Shown here: positions 1-11,650 of the stretch, piece after piece
Layout: each line of letters begins with the position of its first letter
How positions within the stretch are numbered: the stretch's first letter is position 1
Origin: Ignelater luminosus
Taxonomy: Eukaryota > Arthropoda > Insecta > Coleoptera > Elateridae
Reading direction: 5' to 3'
Assembly (NCBI GenBank): GCA_011009095.1
Contig: VTPC01091286.1
Span: forward strand, 89,135-153,134
DNA length: 64,000 bases
Translations under genes and position numbers: made by a program
Notes under the pieces: generated by a model
Database searches by the model: none
Told to the model about the DNA's origin: nothing
What the model saw: the letters and a program-made list of their open reading frames with translations, nothing else

Positions 1-2690
1 ATGTATTAAGTTATTAGTTAACGTAATTGCTTTTGGTATAATTTAATGTGAAGATATTTATGCATATATCTGATTAATTTATTAGTCTCTAAAGTGTACC
101 CATTGTATGTTTCTCTAGAAATGTTTAAAAGATGTAGTGCTGCTTCTTTATTTGTGGTATTTCAGATAATTTTAATTATAGTACGTGTAATATTTCATAA
201 TATATGTAATGAATGCGACAAATATTGTTTTACTTTGTTTACCCTAATTTTCTAAGTTCTCAGTATTTGAGATGTGCTATTTCATTAAGATCTCCTGCAA
301 GGAAATATTTTATAACTGCAACTTTTAAAACTAAATTCCTCAATTAAAAATTGAAACTCAGTTGTTAATATCTTTTTTCTTGCTCTTATTACAGTTTCGT
401 TTAAATTTTTTTGTACCTCTGTCCACTATTACTAGTTTTGTATGCACTGTAATAATCCAGAAACACTTTGTTTGCCAACCTAGGCCAGCAAAGATGACAT
501 TTAAAGAAACTACTGAATTACATCTATGAAATGAAAGGAAACATGATGTGTTGATTTCCAAATTCAGATATTAACAGGTTATGTTTTAGTGAATTAATTT
601 TATTTAACAAAATTGGCACAAAAAATCTTGTGTATTACATGCCCAGAAAATTCCAAATATGTCTAAATATATGGGCTGTCTCATTAAAAAATTAGAAGTT
701 ATCTTACTTCAGTTTGGCCCTGAAGGCTATCTGACATGATACTAAATTTAGTACAGAATTCATATTAAAAATCCTTTTAACATAAATTTTGTACTAAATT
801 GAGCATCGCGTCAGATGGCCTTTAGAATCAAGTTTAGTATTTAAAAATGCACCCAACATGTCATCCTTAATAATGCTATTTTCTCATGTTTTGTGCTAGG
901 TTTGAATTTAATATCAAATTTTATTTTATTTGAAGAGAGCCATTTAAAAGGGATTGGATATTTACAAACAGCTCTGATTAGAATTTTGGTTTAGTAAAAT
1001 TCAGATTTGAAACAATTTAGAATTCTTTTTCACGCGAAATTATTTGATTTGAATCCGCGGTCTTTACAGTTTTCAGTGATACCAACTGCAGCTCCAGTTT
1101 TATTTAGTTGAGCAGTGTTGCAAGATGTACACTGTTTATAATTTAACACTAGCTGAGGTTTGTCCGCTAGTGTGTTTGGTTATTTTGAAGATTATATTGG
1201 GGAGCTATGACATAAAGCAGTCTTGAACTGCGACCCCAAATTAACAAGTTGTTAGGTTACATTCTTGATAGATAAGTAGTAGTTTACAACTTTGCTGCGT
1301 ATGAGTATGCACCATTACGATTTCTAGGTTATGTTGGTGGTGTAAATTTTACACTTCCCTAGAAGAAGAAGAATAGGCAGTTCAGAAACACAAGTGAACA
1401 AACCTGCTATTAAGAAGTAGGAAATTATACTAGTATATTACTGCTAAGATGAAATCTTTGGCTAATGCTTTGTGCAAATACATAAAAAGCATGTGTTAAT
1501 TACTGGCATCTGATTTGCATTTAATTTGGTACAATCGCGACCATTAAAGATTAAACATTTGTAACGTGAAATAGCTTAGACTGTAAGCAGAGGCTTGGAT
1601 TAACACAATATAATAACATACTAAGTGTTTCTGAAAACTAAACGTATAAAATTCGTCTATATGTTCAAAAATAAATATTCATTAATTTTGTAAATTCTGT
1701 AAAATTAACATCGTGTTGCCAACAGCGTAGTAGTTTAATTAACCGGGATAATTCCTAAGACCATAGTTCTCTCACGAGAAACCTACATGATGTCTGCTAG
1801 GATTTCTTCATTCCTAAACTTTATATTCGTAGCTCAATACAAAATTTAACTTCAGAATATCTTATTCACTAAAAAAGAAACATAATAAGGAGGGCCAGCG
1901 CAAGAGTGTCGGCAAGCAGAGGGACGTCAAACTCGAGTGATTAATTAGATGTGTTTTGTCGCCGATGACAAATCTAAATAATTTACGTCATAAAGACATC
2001 GTCTCTGTTTTCTATTTTTACATACTTAAATATTTACTGATTATAAAAATTTCAGTTTCTAGGATGACATCAAAAATTAAATAACGCCCTTTTTCAAGTC
2101 TTGACATGAGGTCTTTCAACTGTGACGTTTTGACGTCTTTTTAAACGTGAATGTGACTTAACTGGTAACTAATAAATCGAGCGAATTAGACTTTAGTTTG
2201 CCTACCAGAGTATTTGGCTTTGTGGCAGAATTTTTTAAGGCATTTTCATATAGTAAACAGGGTGATGTGTGGTGCGTTTAATATCAGTTTCGATTGCCTT
2301 ATTGGTTATGGTGCAGCGCCTAGTCACCTTTGCTTTATTTGCACTTCTTTGCGCCGGTCCTAATAATAAGAAACCTAATAGTAGCAGTCGCACGGCAATA
2401 CATACAAAAATTTCGAGAAGTTTGACGTTCAAGAGAATACAGTGCTATCAAGATTGTTTGTTCTGATTTTACACTACTTTCCACTGGTATAATATCAATA
2501 TTTGCGTCTAGTTTTCAATGTGAAGTTAGCGACATATGGTATGTTACAAGATTTCTATATTATTGTTCTATCTAATGTGTGTTTTACCGAGTTCATTGTT
2601 GTGCATTGTTAATTATTAATTCAGTTGTGTCATTATTGTCATTGTTTTTAATTGTTGTAATTCTAACCCTCATGTAGTAGGAACGTTATT
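1..2690. other. AT-rich intergenic DNA, no gene recognised
   Basis: I see no supported coding region in this stretch. The overlapping short ORFs near 2235-2466 on both strands have no recognisable motif and are probably chance. The only structured item is the foldback repeat near 700-845, listed separately. Confidence 0.6.
700..845. repeat. Degenerate foldback repeat (MITE-like)
   Basis: Two arms of about 60 bp face each other. The left arm carries a run reading tttggccctgaaggc then tatctgacatgatac. The reverse complement of the right arm reads ttgattctaaaggcc then atctgacgcgatgc, and both continue into an atttagtac block. The arms are clearly related but diverged, so this looks like an old non-autonomous element. 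No transposase is present and no clear target duplication was found. Confidence 0.5.
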
Positions 2691-2699
2691 TTTCAAAGT

Positions 2700-2830
2700 T
2701 GTAGTGCAAACACGAGAGCGGCACGGACAAACATTCTCGATAGCACTGTATAAAAACCTGTCCTTGAAGCAGAAAAGAATGCCTTTCATTCTCCTTCTTT
2801 TGTCTTCATACTGCGTTGGTAAGGTACCTT
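2700..2830 (+). promoter_or_regulatory. Candidate promoter and untranslated first exon of the Dlish-like gene
   Basis: A TATAAAA box lies at 2749-2755 in a locally GC-richer patch about 500 bp upstream of the Dlish-like start codon. About 65 bp downstream, at 2819, is a good splice donor (GTAAGG). A polypyrimidine-preceded acceptor ends at 3170, just before the leader of the ATG exon. This fits a leader exon of roughly 2780-2818 spliced to 3171-3309. No transcript evidence is available and the start site is inferred. Confidence 0.35.
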
Positions 2831-3260
2831 AAACATGGCTGCGCCGCCGCGCTGGGTTCAATCGCTTGCCTGTGTTTGCCTTACCATGTTTCACACTTTA
2901 CATGTATTGGCCTAAGGGTGCCCACTTGCTTTAATCCGACCCTGTCTTTGCTCAAGTATCGAGTATTACCAGTTAATTATAATCTCTTTTTTTTAGTTAT
3001 ACATTATATTCAAAGTCTGGGTTGCTAGTTAATTCACTAATTCGTTGATTTCCAAATCTTTGTATCTTTTTTACTTTTTATAAAAATAGCTACTACTGGC
3101 AACAATGTACTTGTATTTTTTTTATACATCTGCTTGATCGGTTAATGCCTCAATTGATGTTGTTTGACAGGTTTGACAAGAAAAGTTTAATAAGAAAGCA
3201 TTTCCTAATGTTAATTTTATAATCTTTACAAGAAAAGTTAGTTGTAAATGATTGCTAAAA

Positions 3261-4645
3261 ATGGCATTTCTTTGTCCTGTAAGAATACGTCGAGGGAAAA
3301 AGAAAAAATGTAAGAATATGCTTAAAACTGCTTAATAAAATTATTTTGAATTTTATTCTGCTAAAATGGGTTATATACAGTTAGGTATTTAAGATCAGTA
3401 TTTACTTTTTTTTCCTTTAAATATTTTTTAAATTAGAATGTTTTCACTAGAATCTTCCAAATTAAAGAAAGCTAAAAGTTGATTGATGCTAGAGAGTAAT
3501 GTACTTATTTGTTTTTTCTAGCAGTAGGTGCCGATGGGGACAAGGAACTAATGAGAACGGGATCAGGACTTACTCCTGGAATGGGCCGCATTACAGGTTC
3601 AGCTAGTATAGAAACGTTAGTTCGTGTTGGAATAGAGAAAGAACATGGACTTTCACCAGATAGTAAAATGGTGGTGTTACATGATTTTACACCTTGTGTT
3701 GATGATGAACTAGAAGTAAAACGAGGACAAATTGTTAATATTTTATACAGGGAAAATGATTGGGTTTATGTTATTGCTATGGACTCTCGTCAAGAAGGTT
3801 TTATTCCGCATTCGTATTGTACACCATACAATAGCCATTTAGCAGAGTTAGCGATCAAAAAGAAATTACCACGAAATGGACAACCTGCCCCATCAGATCA
3901 AGCTGAATCTAGTCATGAAACGTAAATACAAAGCTTTTTATATGATTCATATTTTTATATTCATTTTTGTGCGCTTTTAGTGATATTGTGGGTGTTGACA
4001 CCAGTGACTGTGATTCATTAGGAAAGAAACAAGCGGCAGTTGCTGGATCTCCTGTCAGTTTACATTCAGAACCTGATATGCTCCCTTTTTCTAAAGATCC
4101 TTCAGGTCGTTACATTGTACTTTATACATTTATAGCTAGGGATGAAAATGATGTATCTGTTGAAAGGGGAGAATTTGTTACTGTTTTAAACAGAGAAGAT
4201 CCCGATTGGTATTGGATTGTGAGAAGTGATGGGCAGGAGGGTTTTATTCCATCAGGTTTTGTGTATCCGGCAGATAATGTGATACAAGGTAAGTAAAATA
4301 AACCACAATTGGTACTGGAAATGATTGTGTGATTAATTTTCAGGCCACTTAAATGCAGCAACTAATCAAAACATGAATGGTACATTTACCACGCAAAATA
4401 ATACACATCACATAAATTCTTCAAGTGCTGATGATTTACGTTATCATGGTACTGAACTTGTAATGCTTTATGATTATAAAGCTCAAGCACCAGATGATTT
4501 GTCTGTAAGACGAGGTGATTGGATATATGCTGATCTCACTAATCAAACAGTAGATGGATGGTTGTGGGCATATGCACCTAAGACACGTAAATATGGTTTT
4601 ATACCAAAGGCATATGCAAGGCCACCTGCTATGACCAGCCTGTAG
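3261..4645 (+). CDS. Dlish/Vamana-like adaptor with three SH3 domains
   Basis: Four exons, 3261-3309, 3522-3921, 3981-4288 and 4344-4645, join in phase through GT-AG introns to encode 352 residues. The start is MAFLCPVRIRRGKKKK, a basic tail with a cysteine at residue 5. SH3 domains lie at about residues 65-123 (VVLHDF...EGFIPHSYC), 193-247 (IVLYTF...EGFIPSGFV) and 290-347 (VMLYDYKA...YGFIPKAYA). All three keep the ALYDY-like and GFIP-like motifs. Three SH3 domains in a protein of this size match Drosophila Dlish (CG10933), which links the Fat intracellular domain, the palmitoyltransferase Approximated and the myosin Dachs at the subapical cortex in Fat/Hippo growth control. Cys5 as a palmitoylation site is only my inference. 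The ATG is chosen because it opens the conserved basic N-terminus and precedes a good donor (GTAAGA). Its short leader contains upstream ATGs. All introns are short (59-212 bp). Probably functional. Confidence 0.9.
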
Positions 4646-4796
4646 TAATTGTTGCGATTTAATTGGATATTGTTTAAAACATTCCGTCCATTATGTTTAT
4701 TTCTAATTTTCTTTTTCATAACATTTAAAAGTATTAGGCTGTGTACCACTTTTCATAAAAGAACTTAATTGAACAGAAAGTAGAAAGGTGAAATAC

Positions 4797-4802
4797 AATA
4801 AA
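4797..4802 (+). terminator. Likely poly(A) signal of the Dlish-like gene
   Basis: An AATAAA hexamer lies about 150 bp after the TAG stop at 4643-4645, in AT-rich 3' untranslated sequence. It is the first canonical hexamer after the stop. The genome is AT-rich, so chance hexamers are common. Confidence 0.4.
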
Positions 4803-7800
4803 TTATTATCTGAACATAAAGCACATAAGACTATAAGAAATTGAATGTTAAATAATATGATTTGTTAAACCTAATTGAAGAAAGATATTAATAACAAAAC
4901 CCAGTATATTTCACTCAATATAACCTCAATTTATTAGCCAGGTACATGTTTTTATTGTACTTACTATTAACATGAAATTCTACATGGTAACAGTGAACAA
5001 AATAAAATTTATTTTGTTATTTATGCCTTATTCGAGTAAAACTAAGAATACAATGACTCATTGGTATGCAAACATAGTCAACTACCTTCTACTAATTTTC
5101 AGATTCATATCTGACTATATCTGTATGTTATTCTTTTAATATGACTCTCCTTTAGTTTCTTATATCAAATCCTGTTGTGCCATAATATGTGATACAAGGA
5201 GAGTAATTAGAAAATTCATTAGTGGACAGGCAATATATAGTCGAGTGCTGGTTAAATATCTAAAAATTAAGCAAAGTAAATAGCAGGTAAGTGTGGGCCC
5301 ATTTATAGAGCAAAATTGCAATGATCAAAAAACAGCATTGATTTTCCCATGAGGTTATAAAATAAAACGTTCTCACTTTATTGTTTGAGAGATATTTAAT
5401 ATTAATATTGATGACTTAAATAATACAAAAAAAATATTACTCTTTATAGTTTTATGTGTTCTATGTTCTATTCTAGGCGTGATATTCATAATTGTACTCA
5501 TAATTTTTGACTGATTTAGAAATATACTGATATTTACTACATTTGATTAAAAATACTTACCTATACATTTTAAGGATTGGAAATATTTGTGATTAAAAAC
5601 CAAATTTGGTACACCATGATTTCTAATATTAACAAAAGTATGCTATGGGTCAAAAACAACAACAAAAACAGAACTTAGAGCCCTGAGGTAAAATTAAACT
5701 TTTGGAACCTCTTATCCCATATAAATATAGGAGTAAGAAATTTAATCCTTGAGCTGAGGCGGTTGCCTCACTGGCTGGATGCTTGAAGCCAGCCCTCATT
5801 AGAGATTATTGGCTTCTGGCACATCTCATTTAATTTGGTAAAGAAAAGATTTATAAAAATTCTTTCAAACCATTTGCAAAAAATAAAATCTTATTAAAAA
5901 TGTTTTACTATACAAGGTGGTCCAAAAAATGTGGCGAGGATTATGTAAGTTTGTAATTAACAAGTTTACGTTACTTCCCATATATATCTTTATATTGCCA
6001 AATAGGGTTGTTTCGTAATTTTTTTTATTTCACAATCTGAAAGTATATGGTAAAAATAGTAAAAATCCAAAATATTAGATTTTTTGAATACCTCGTTTAG
6101 GTTTAAATAAATTAAAAAGAATTCAGGGGGGCATATACTCTTTCTTGCTCTCGCTTATGGGACAGCTTGTTACCCGTCATTACATCATCCGCGGTGATGT
6201 CATAATTCATTTAGAATAATTGCACATTCTTTTTTAAATATCTTTTGTAGTATTGATTCTACAAACTTCAAATTTTCACAGAGCATTATTGATATAAAAT
6301 ATTTTCTAAAAACGTATAAAGATTGCATATAAAAATTTCATTAAAAAACTCGAATGGTTCAGTAGACAAATATGAGCCCTGTGTCAAAAGTATTTGCCTA
6401 GGTACATTTGATTAACCTGTTAATGTAATTTACTGTCATATCATCTTACTTGATAAAACCTACAACCCAATTTTGATACTGTCAAAGTTATTTCCTCAAC
6501 AGAAGCAAGCATTTCTGTCATTTTTAACAATTTTAACCTTTTAAAGAATTTTGTTTATATTGAAATGTGTTACATTCTTGTTGTATTTTAGTTTGTATTG
6601 TTTTAACATTTTTTTGTGTCACAGTGTATACTATTAAAGTTACAAACTTGATTTATCTGACTACACTGATCCAACAAAATTACTCAAAATTTCCATAAAT
6701 TATCAAATTACCAGTAATTCTACAGTTTCTGAACACCATGTGCCTTGGAAAAGGTGGGTTTCTGATGTTTGTGGATTTTTTTTTGTTTTTGGTAAGGAAC
6801 ATGTTCTGAAACTTACTACACTTCATTTTGTAACATCTTGTATGTCCTATCCAAATATTTATTACTTTGTTGCAGTTTTGGGCCATCTTGTATATTATAA
6901 AATGAATAAATTTGATTTTAAGATAAAAGTAGTACAAAAATCTCTTTAAGCTCATGATAAATATGTAATATAAATACTACTTTGATTTATATTTTGTAGT
7001 AATAATAATTAATCAAGTGTAATAAATTATTCAGATAATCAGTATTTGAAGAATCTAGGCAGGTATTAGGTAAAAATTCTTAATTTGTAAACTGATAAAA
7101 TCATGTCATAAAACATTGATTATGTCATTCATATATTCTTATAGCATTGTAAATAAAGGAGATGCTACGGCAAAATCAACATGAATATAGAAAAGCTTGG
7201 TAAAGATGGGCAGATAAATCAACTAAACTATTTAAATAATATTGAAACAAATAAAATAAATTTTATACTTGCAAAATAAAATCGATGATGATGATAATAC
7301 GCACAATGTATTAAAATCTTTTCTAATATTGTAGAAGTATAGATTTGATAATCATAAAGAATCGTCGTCTTGATTCTTTTTATATATTGTGTTTTTAAAA
7401 TTTTTATTATAGAAATAGCTTTTATGTAAATAAATTACTGCAGATATACTAAAATACATATTAATTTACAAAGGGGTAGTTAAAATAAGGTTGCTAATTA
7501 AAATGTAAATTATTGAAATGGGAATGGTTGGAATGCGATATAGATTTTATTTTATTAAGAAAGAAACGAGCATTTAATTATACATACAGCTTTAATACAA
7601 TCATATAATGTTTTACATGAAACAGCATATTACAAGAAATTACAAAAGTAATATAATAATCTGTTCATTCATTCTTCATATTTGTACTTTACAGAATATG
7701 TGAAATAGTACAGACTGAAATTTAAAAATAACTTATTTTAAGTGCCTTCAATTAATGTATTAATTTTATTTTTTATGAGAATATTTACATACAAATTAAT

Positions 7801-8040
7801 TATAATTAAGTCTAAAAATGTTGTACTATTTTTTATATTATTTATTATGCAATAAAATTAAATTTTTGTAATTTTTGTTATTTAATTAACTACTAATCAT
7901 AGAGATTGCGGACAATAGGACAACAATAAAACAAGAAATAAGATAATGCAGATGTTTTAAAGGCAAGCAGATGGTGAGTAATGAAATATACTTTAAGGAT
8001 TTTAAGTAGCAAATAGTTAACAGTATCAAGTGCTCTAAAG
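4803..8040. other. AT-rich intergenic DNA with dispersed-repeat fragments
   Basis: No coding region is supported. Around 5917 there is a terminus-like tatacaaggtggtcc. At 6121-6240 a locally GC-richer block contains ttacatcatccgcggtgatg. Both look like pieces of dispersed non-autonomous repeats, but no matching second end was found. The pair of overlapping ORFs at 6680-6955 has no recognisable motif. Confidence 0.5.
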
Positions 8041-8048
8041 TCTAGACG

Positions 8049-8338
8049 CAGTGATTCTCAACCATTGTGCCGCGAGATTTTTGAAATGTGCCGCCACTAC
8101 GACACCCATAAATAAGCGACGTCAGACAAGTAGTTCGATTGGTTCTACCTTCGTAGCGGGGACTGACTGAACCAATGCGCATGACTATTACAGTTCTGGA
8201 CTGGTTCTAGATTTAACCCAAACAAAGCTATACACTAGTTTAGTAAAATTCTTTTAAATCTATCTTATCGTTAGTGTGCCGCCAAATTTTTAAATTATTT
8301 AAAGTGTACCGTGACGAAAAAAAGGTTGAAAATCAGTG
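8049..8338. mobile_element. Non-autonomous hAT-type MITE
   Basis: The left end reads cagtgattctcaacc and the right end reads ggttgaaaatcagtg, a near-perfect terminal inverted repeat of the CAGTG...CACTG kind typical of hAT elements. The sequence tctaga lies immediately before the left end (8041-8046) and again one or two bases after the right end (8340-8345), consistent with a slightly decayed 8-bp target duplication. The roughly 290-bp body has no ORF. It is GC-richer than its surroundings and repeats the word gtgccgc inside both ends. Confidence 0.7.
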
Positions 8339-8345
8339 GTCTAGA

Positions 8346-9400
8346 GCAAAGATTTGTAAACAGACTAACCACAGAAAATATAAAGATATGCTTTCTCCGT
8401 GATATCCTGATATGGAATCTCTTGCAAGGGTTATGCCACTTTGTAGAAAAATCTGAATTCTCTGTTTGCATCTTTCACTGTTTTGATTAAGGAAATGCTG
8501 TTTTTGTTTTTGCAATCTTAAATTTTTTTGTTCCGATTAAGGTATACCCAGAATGACTACTAACATTCTGTCCAAAAAGTCGTAAAACAGTATGTGGCTA
8601 AAGTGCAGAATCCAGGGCCATAGTAATTTTTGAAATTAAATTAGGAAAATATGCATAGTATGCTCAGAAAAAAAAACTAAGAAGACCATGATTTATCTTT
8701 GAAGTGCCAAGTCATATCGAATTCTTAAACTACACATTGTCAATTGTCAAATTTTTAAGTTTAATTGTCATTTGGTTTTTTGATATTATCTAAATTATCA
8801 ATTAATCTAAATAAACAGCTGTCAGTTTATGATAAAACCGAGAAAACTCAATAATATTATTTTACATGAAGCTTCACAAAGTTTTGTTAAAGAAAATAAA
8901 AAGTTGCCAGTTTTTTTATAATATTAATTATAAAGCAGTTAAAATTAAGGTTATAATATATTTAAATATAAATATGTGATCTGAGACAAACATTATTAAA
9001 AATATTATGACCTACTTGAGGTGTTTTCTTCCGAACATACTGTATAAAGTATACCTATGTTGTTGGTAAATATAGTATTACCTGGTATTACTGAAGCGCT
9101 TAAGAAGGAACTAAAAGGAACTGACTTGATTGCATCAATTTTGGCGGCAGTGGACTAGATGTGACGATAACAGGTACCTATTAAGCAAAGTAAAGCAAAG
9201 CCTTTATGATAAGAGCCAAATGTCTATTATTATTTTCGAATTGCATTAAAAAAGTAAAGTGATAAAAGCTATCGATGATGTGTTTATAATAAGAGTAGGC
9301 TCTGGTGTTTTCTGTCAGTACTTCGACATTTCAAAATGAATTTGTATCCAGTTCAACAGAGAATATTTTCCGGAAACATTAATTTCAAGCGGCGGAGATT
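8346..9400. other. AT-rich intergenic DNA, nothing recognised
   Basis: I see no gene, RNA or repeat boundary here. The 60-codon ORF at 8333-8515 has no recognisable motif. Confidence 0.5.
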
Positions 9401-9402
9401 TG

Positions 9403-9680
9403 CGGAATATAATGTTTTTGAAATCACATGTAGAGTTTTTTATACATTATACAGGGTGATTTATAATGAGTGTAACAAACTTTGACAACTAGTTGTGGAA
9501 GTTATTTTGAACAAAAAATGTCATATAAACCTGGATCCTATTTCACTTAGGACATTTTTTGTTCAAAATAACTTCCACAACTAGTTGTAAAAGTTTGTTA
9601 CACTCATTATAAATCACCTTGTATAGCATGTATAAAGAACTCTACATGTGATTTCAAAAAAAAAATATAGAGTATATTAT
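9403..9680. repeat. Outer arms of a concentric palindrome
   Basis: Outside the snapback element at 9452-9621, the two flanks are themselves inverted repeats. The left flank reads gaaatcacatgtagag and continues towards atacat. The right flank reads the complement, ctctacatgtgatttc. Both continue into an ataatattccg/cggaatataat pair. This suggests an older foldback element whose loop was the insertion site of the inner element. Confidence 0.65.
9452..9621. mobile_element. 170-bp snapback MITE, TA target
   Basis: The ends are cagggtgatttataatg and cattataaatcaccttg, flanked by TA on both sides (9450-9451 and 9622-9623). The arms are about 75 bp and almost perfectly complementary, sharing for example acaactagttgt and gaagttattttgaac. 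The element is therefore essentially one long hairpin with a short loop around ctggatcc. It has no coding capacity. TA target and CAG termini suggest mobilisation by a Tc1/mariner-type transposase. Confidence 0.8.
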
Positions 9681-9685
9681 ATTCC

Positions 9686-10050
9686 GTTCAGAATGTTTCT
9701 GGGTCGTAGCAGGCCATGCTTTCATTTTGTTAGGTTGAAAGTGTTTTCTTTTTTTTTTTAAAATTGTCGTACCTGCGGCTGCATTTGATGCTGTTGGACG
9801 ATCAAAAATCTTGCATAAACGTTTAGTAGCGAATAGTTTTGTTTTGTTAAAAAGAAATCAAGTTTTCCTTATATTTACAGTTACCAAAACAAGACAACAG
9901 CGAGAGGTTAAACCATCATAAAATCATAACCTTAAAGCACATTAAGTATCAAAAAGATTTTACAAGCTGAGTTAATAGATAAACATCCCGGTTTAAATAG
10001 TCAAACTATCATTCTTCCATAGCCATATACGACCCAGAAACATCGTGAAC
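9686..10050. repeat. Inverted-repeat-bounded segment (possible non-autonomous element)
   Basis: A run of about 23 bp (gttcagaatgtttctgggtcg...) at 9686-9708 recurs in inverse orientation at 10028-10050 with three mismatches. The enclosed 320 bp has no recognised ORF. No clear target duplication was found, so the boundaries are uncertain. Confidence 0.5.
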
Positions 10051-10565
10051 GCTGTACATGTATAGAGGATGAAATTTGCAGAATACCAAAACTAATGTAA
10101 TAATATAATAATGTTGCATAGTGCAGTGGATAATCGTTACAGCCAATAGTAAAACTCCCATCTTGTTTGAATATTATTATGTTATTGTGAATTAAGTACT
10201 TTTTGTTAAAGTTTCAAAATGATAATAGACATTTTTTGATTTCACCATGGTCTAGAGAACACAAGCACAGATTACATACCTTTACAAGATGCGAAAGTAA
10301 GCGTTTCTCGCCGAGACGAGATTTTACAGCGAATGACACTAGGTGGTATTTCTGTTAACCTCATTCTATGCCTATGTTTGTTCTGTGCTTGTGCGTTCTA
10401 GAAAATTACTTATTAAAAGATTTTTAAAAATTAAAAGTGGTTATTTATAATCATCGAGAAATATTCTTAATTGCAAAATGGTTTAATTGCTAAACGGTTT
10501 AAATTTCCCGCTCAAGAACACTACCAATTTAATGGCTGACCTATTCGAAGGTTCGTAATCTGAAC

Positions 10566-11347
10566 CAGGGATGTTGCGGATATTCGCATCCGCATCCGCA
10601 ATTGCGGAGCTTCCGCATCGATTTGAACATCTGCATCCGCATCTATATTCAAATTTATCAATGCGAATGTTCATGCGGATGCAGATGTAGCGCAGGTCGC
10701 GACAGGAAAGAAATTGGGCGGGGCCGGCGAGTGGCGCGCGCCGGCGGCACGTGCTGATTGACCAATAAGAGCGGAGATTTCGGCGACAAGATCCGACGCG
10801 TTTGTTATTGTTTATCATTTGTTTTTCGTAACTTAATCATAGCGTTATTGAGCCTGCGCTTATCGTATGAATGTTTCAGTTATTCAGTGTTGTGCCTTTT
10901 GAGTGTTGTGATTTTGTGTTAAGCGAGTTTAATAAAAAAGTAAATTTACAATGTCGCCACCGACTACAAGTGAAATTTGAACTTATTTTAAACCAGATGA
11001 AAATGACCAATCTAAGGCTCATTGTAAAATATGCAATAAAACCTACTCTCGCAAGGGTCGTACGACAACGTCTTTGAAAAATCATTTAAAATGGATGCAT
11101 CCAGAAGAGTTTAATTTGTTTGAAAGCTCGAATAAAGAAAAACAATTCCAGAAGATAAAAGCTGACGCAGGTAAATTTCATTAAAAATATTATTTTTTAT
11201 TTTATTTCTGCACCCATATACCAAATGTTTTAAAAAAAAATCTTAAGGTCCGCATCTGCATCCGCACCCGCGGATGTGAGGCTTCAAAATTCCGCATCCG
11301 CATCCGTATCCGCGGTTGTCAAAAAATCTGCATCCGCAACATCCCTG
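10566..11347 (+). mobile_element. Deleted hAT transposon with BED zinc finger exon
   Basis: The ends are CAGGGATGTTGCGGAT and ATCCGCAACATCCCTG, a perfect 16-bp terminal inverted repeat. A perfect 8-bp target duplication, atctgaac, lies at 10558-10565 and 11348-11355, diagnostic of hAT transposition. Subterminal regions at both ends carry many copies of the hexamer gcatcc/ggatgc, likely transposase-binding sites. Inside the left end is an unusually GC-rich block (about 10700-10800), plausibly the element's promoter, followed by a first coding exon with a BED finger. The catalytic part is missing, so this 782-bp copy is a deletion derivative. The perfect duplication indicates a fairly recent insertion. 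Confidence 0.85.
10951..11170 (+). pseudogene. BED-finger exon of hAT transposase (broken)
   Basis: From the ATG at 10951 the frame runs nine codons (M-S-P-P-T-T-S-E-I) to a TGA at 10978-10980. It then continues open through a BED-type zinc finger, AHCKICNKTY followed by SLKNHLKWMH, which gives the C-x2-C and H-x4-H ligands. The TGA sits where BED proteins commonly have tryptophan, so a TGG to TGA change is likely. The frame ends at a good splice donor (GTAAAT) at 11171, and no downstream exon remains inside the element. This is a remnant of the DNA-binding domain of a hAT transposase. Confidence 0.75.
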
Positions 11348-11429
11348 ATCTGAACCCTTCAACATCAAAGGTGCCGCCACAAATCTTCGCATCTTGTAAA
11401 GGTATGTAATCTGTGACACAAGTATAATA

Positions 11430-11650
11430 GTATGTGTGTCCAAGATTGGAGGCTCACCATTGATCTTGGGATCTTGAAAATTATAAAAAAGACAGAGTCG
11501 CTAAATTGGGAAAAAGTTGCAAATTTTAAAGACCCGTCTATTACCGTTTTTGTTTGTTCAAAATTATTTATGATTTTCTAGATATTTACTAGAAACGGAA
11601 TTTTCAAACTCAAAGCCAAATTTACCTCCTTTTTAACGATTTAGTGAATG
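11430..11650 (+). mobile_element. Diverged left arm of the CAGTGTGTCCC MITE family
   Basis: This stretch aligns by eye with the left arm of the elements at 33687 and 61956. It shares tgtgtcc, ggctcaccattg, a gggatctt-like block, a ctagatatttacta block and a trailing gaaacggaattt. It is considerably diverged, and no matching right arm was found before 12000, so it is a truncated older copy. It abuts the foldback element ending at 11413. Confidence 0.55.

Larger units (their letters stand above)
10268..11413. mobile_element. Foldback-type element interrupted by a hAT insertion
   Basis: A perfect 28-bp inverted repeat (cagattacatacctttaca...) occupies 10268-10295 and 11386-11413. Its two halves are separated by the hAT element at 10566-11347. 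Without that insertion the host element would be about 356 bp. The short segment between the hAT end and the right arm contains ggtgccgccac. I do not recognise the family. Confidence 0.6.

Noticed and set aside
2235-2466. Overlapping ORFs of 65 codons on both strands
   Set aside because: No motif, no codon-like pattern, and each is the shadow of the other.
6680-6955. 91-codon minus-strand ORF and 69-codon plus-strand ORF
   Set aside because: Both are low-complexity frames in AT-rich DNA with no recognisable domain or splice context.
10483-10818. 111-codon minus ORF rich in R, C and A
   Set aside because: It is a translation of the hAT element's iterated ggatgc motif and GC-rich block, not a gene.
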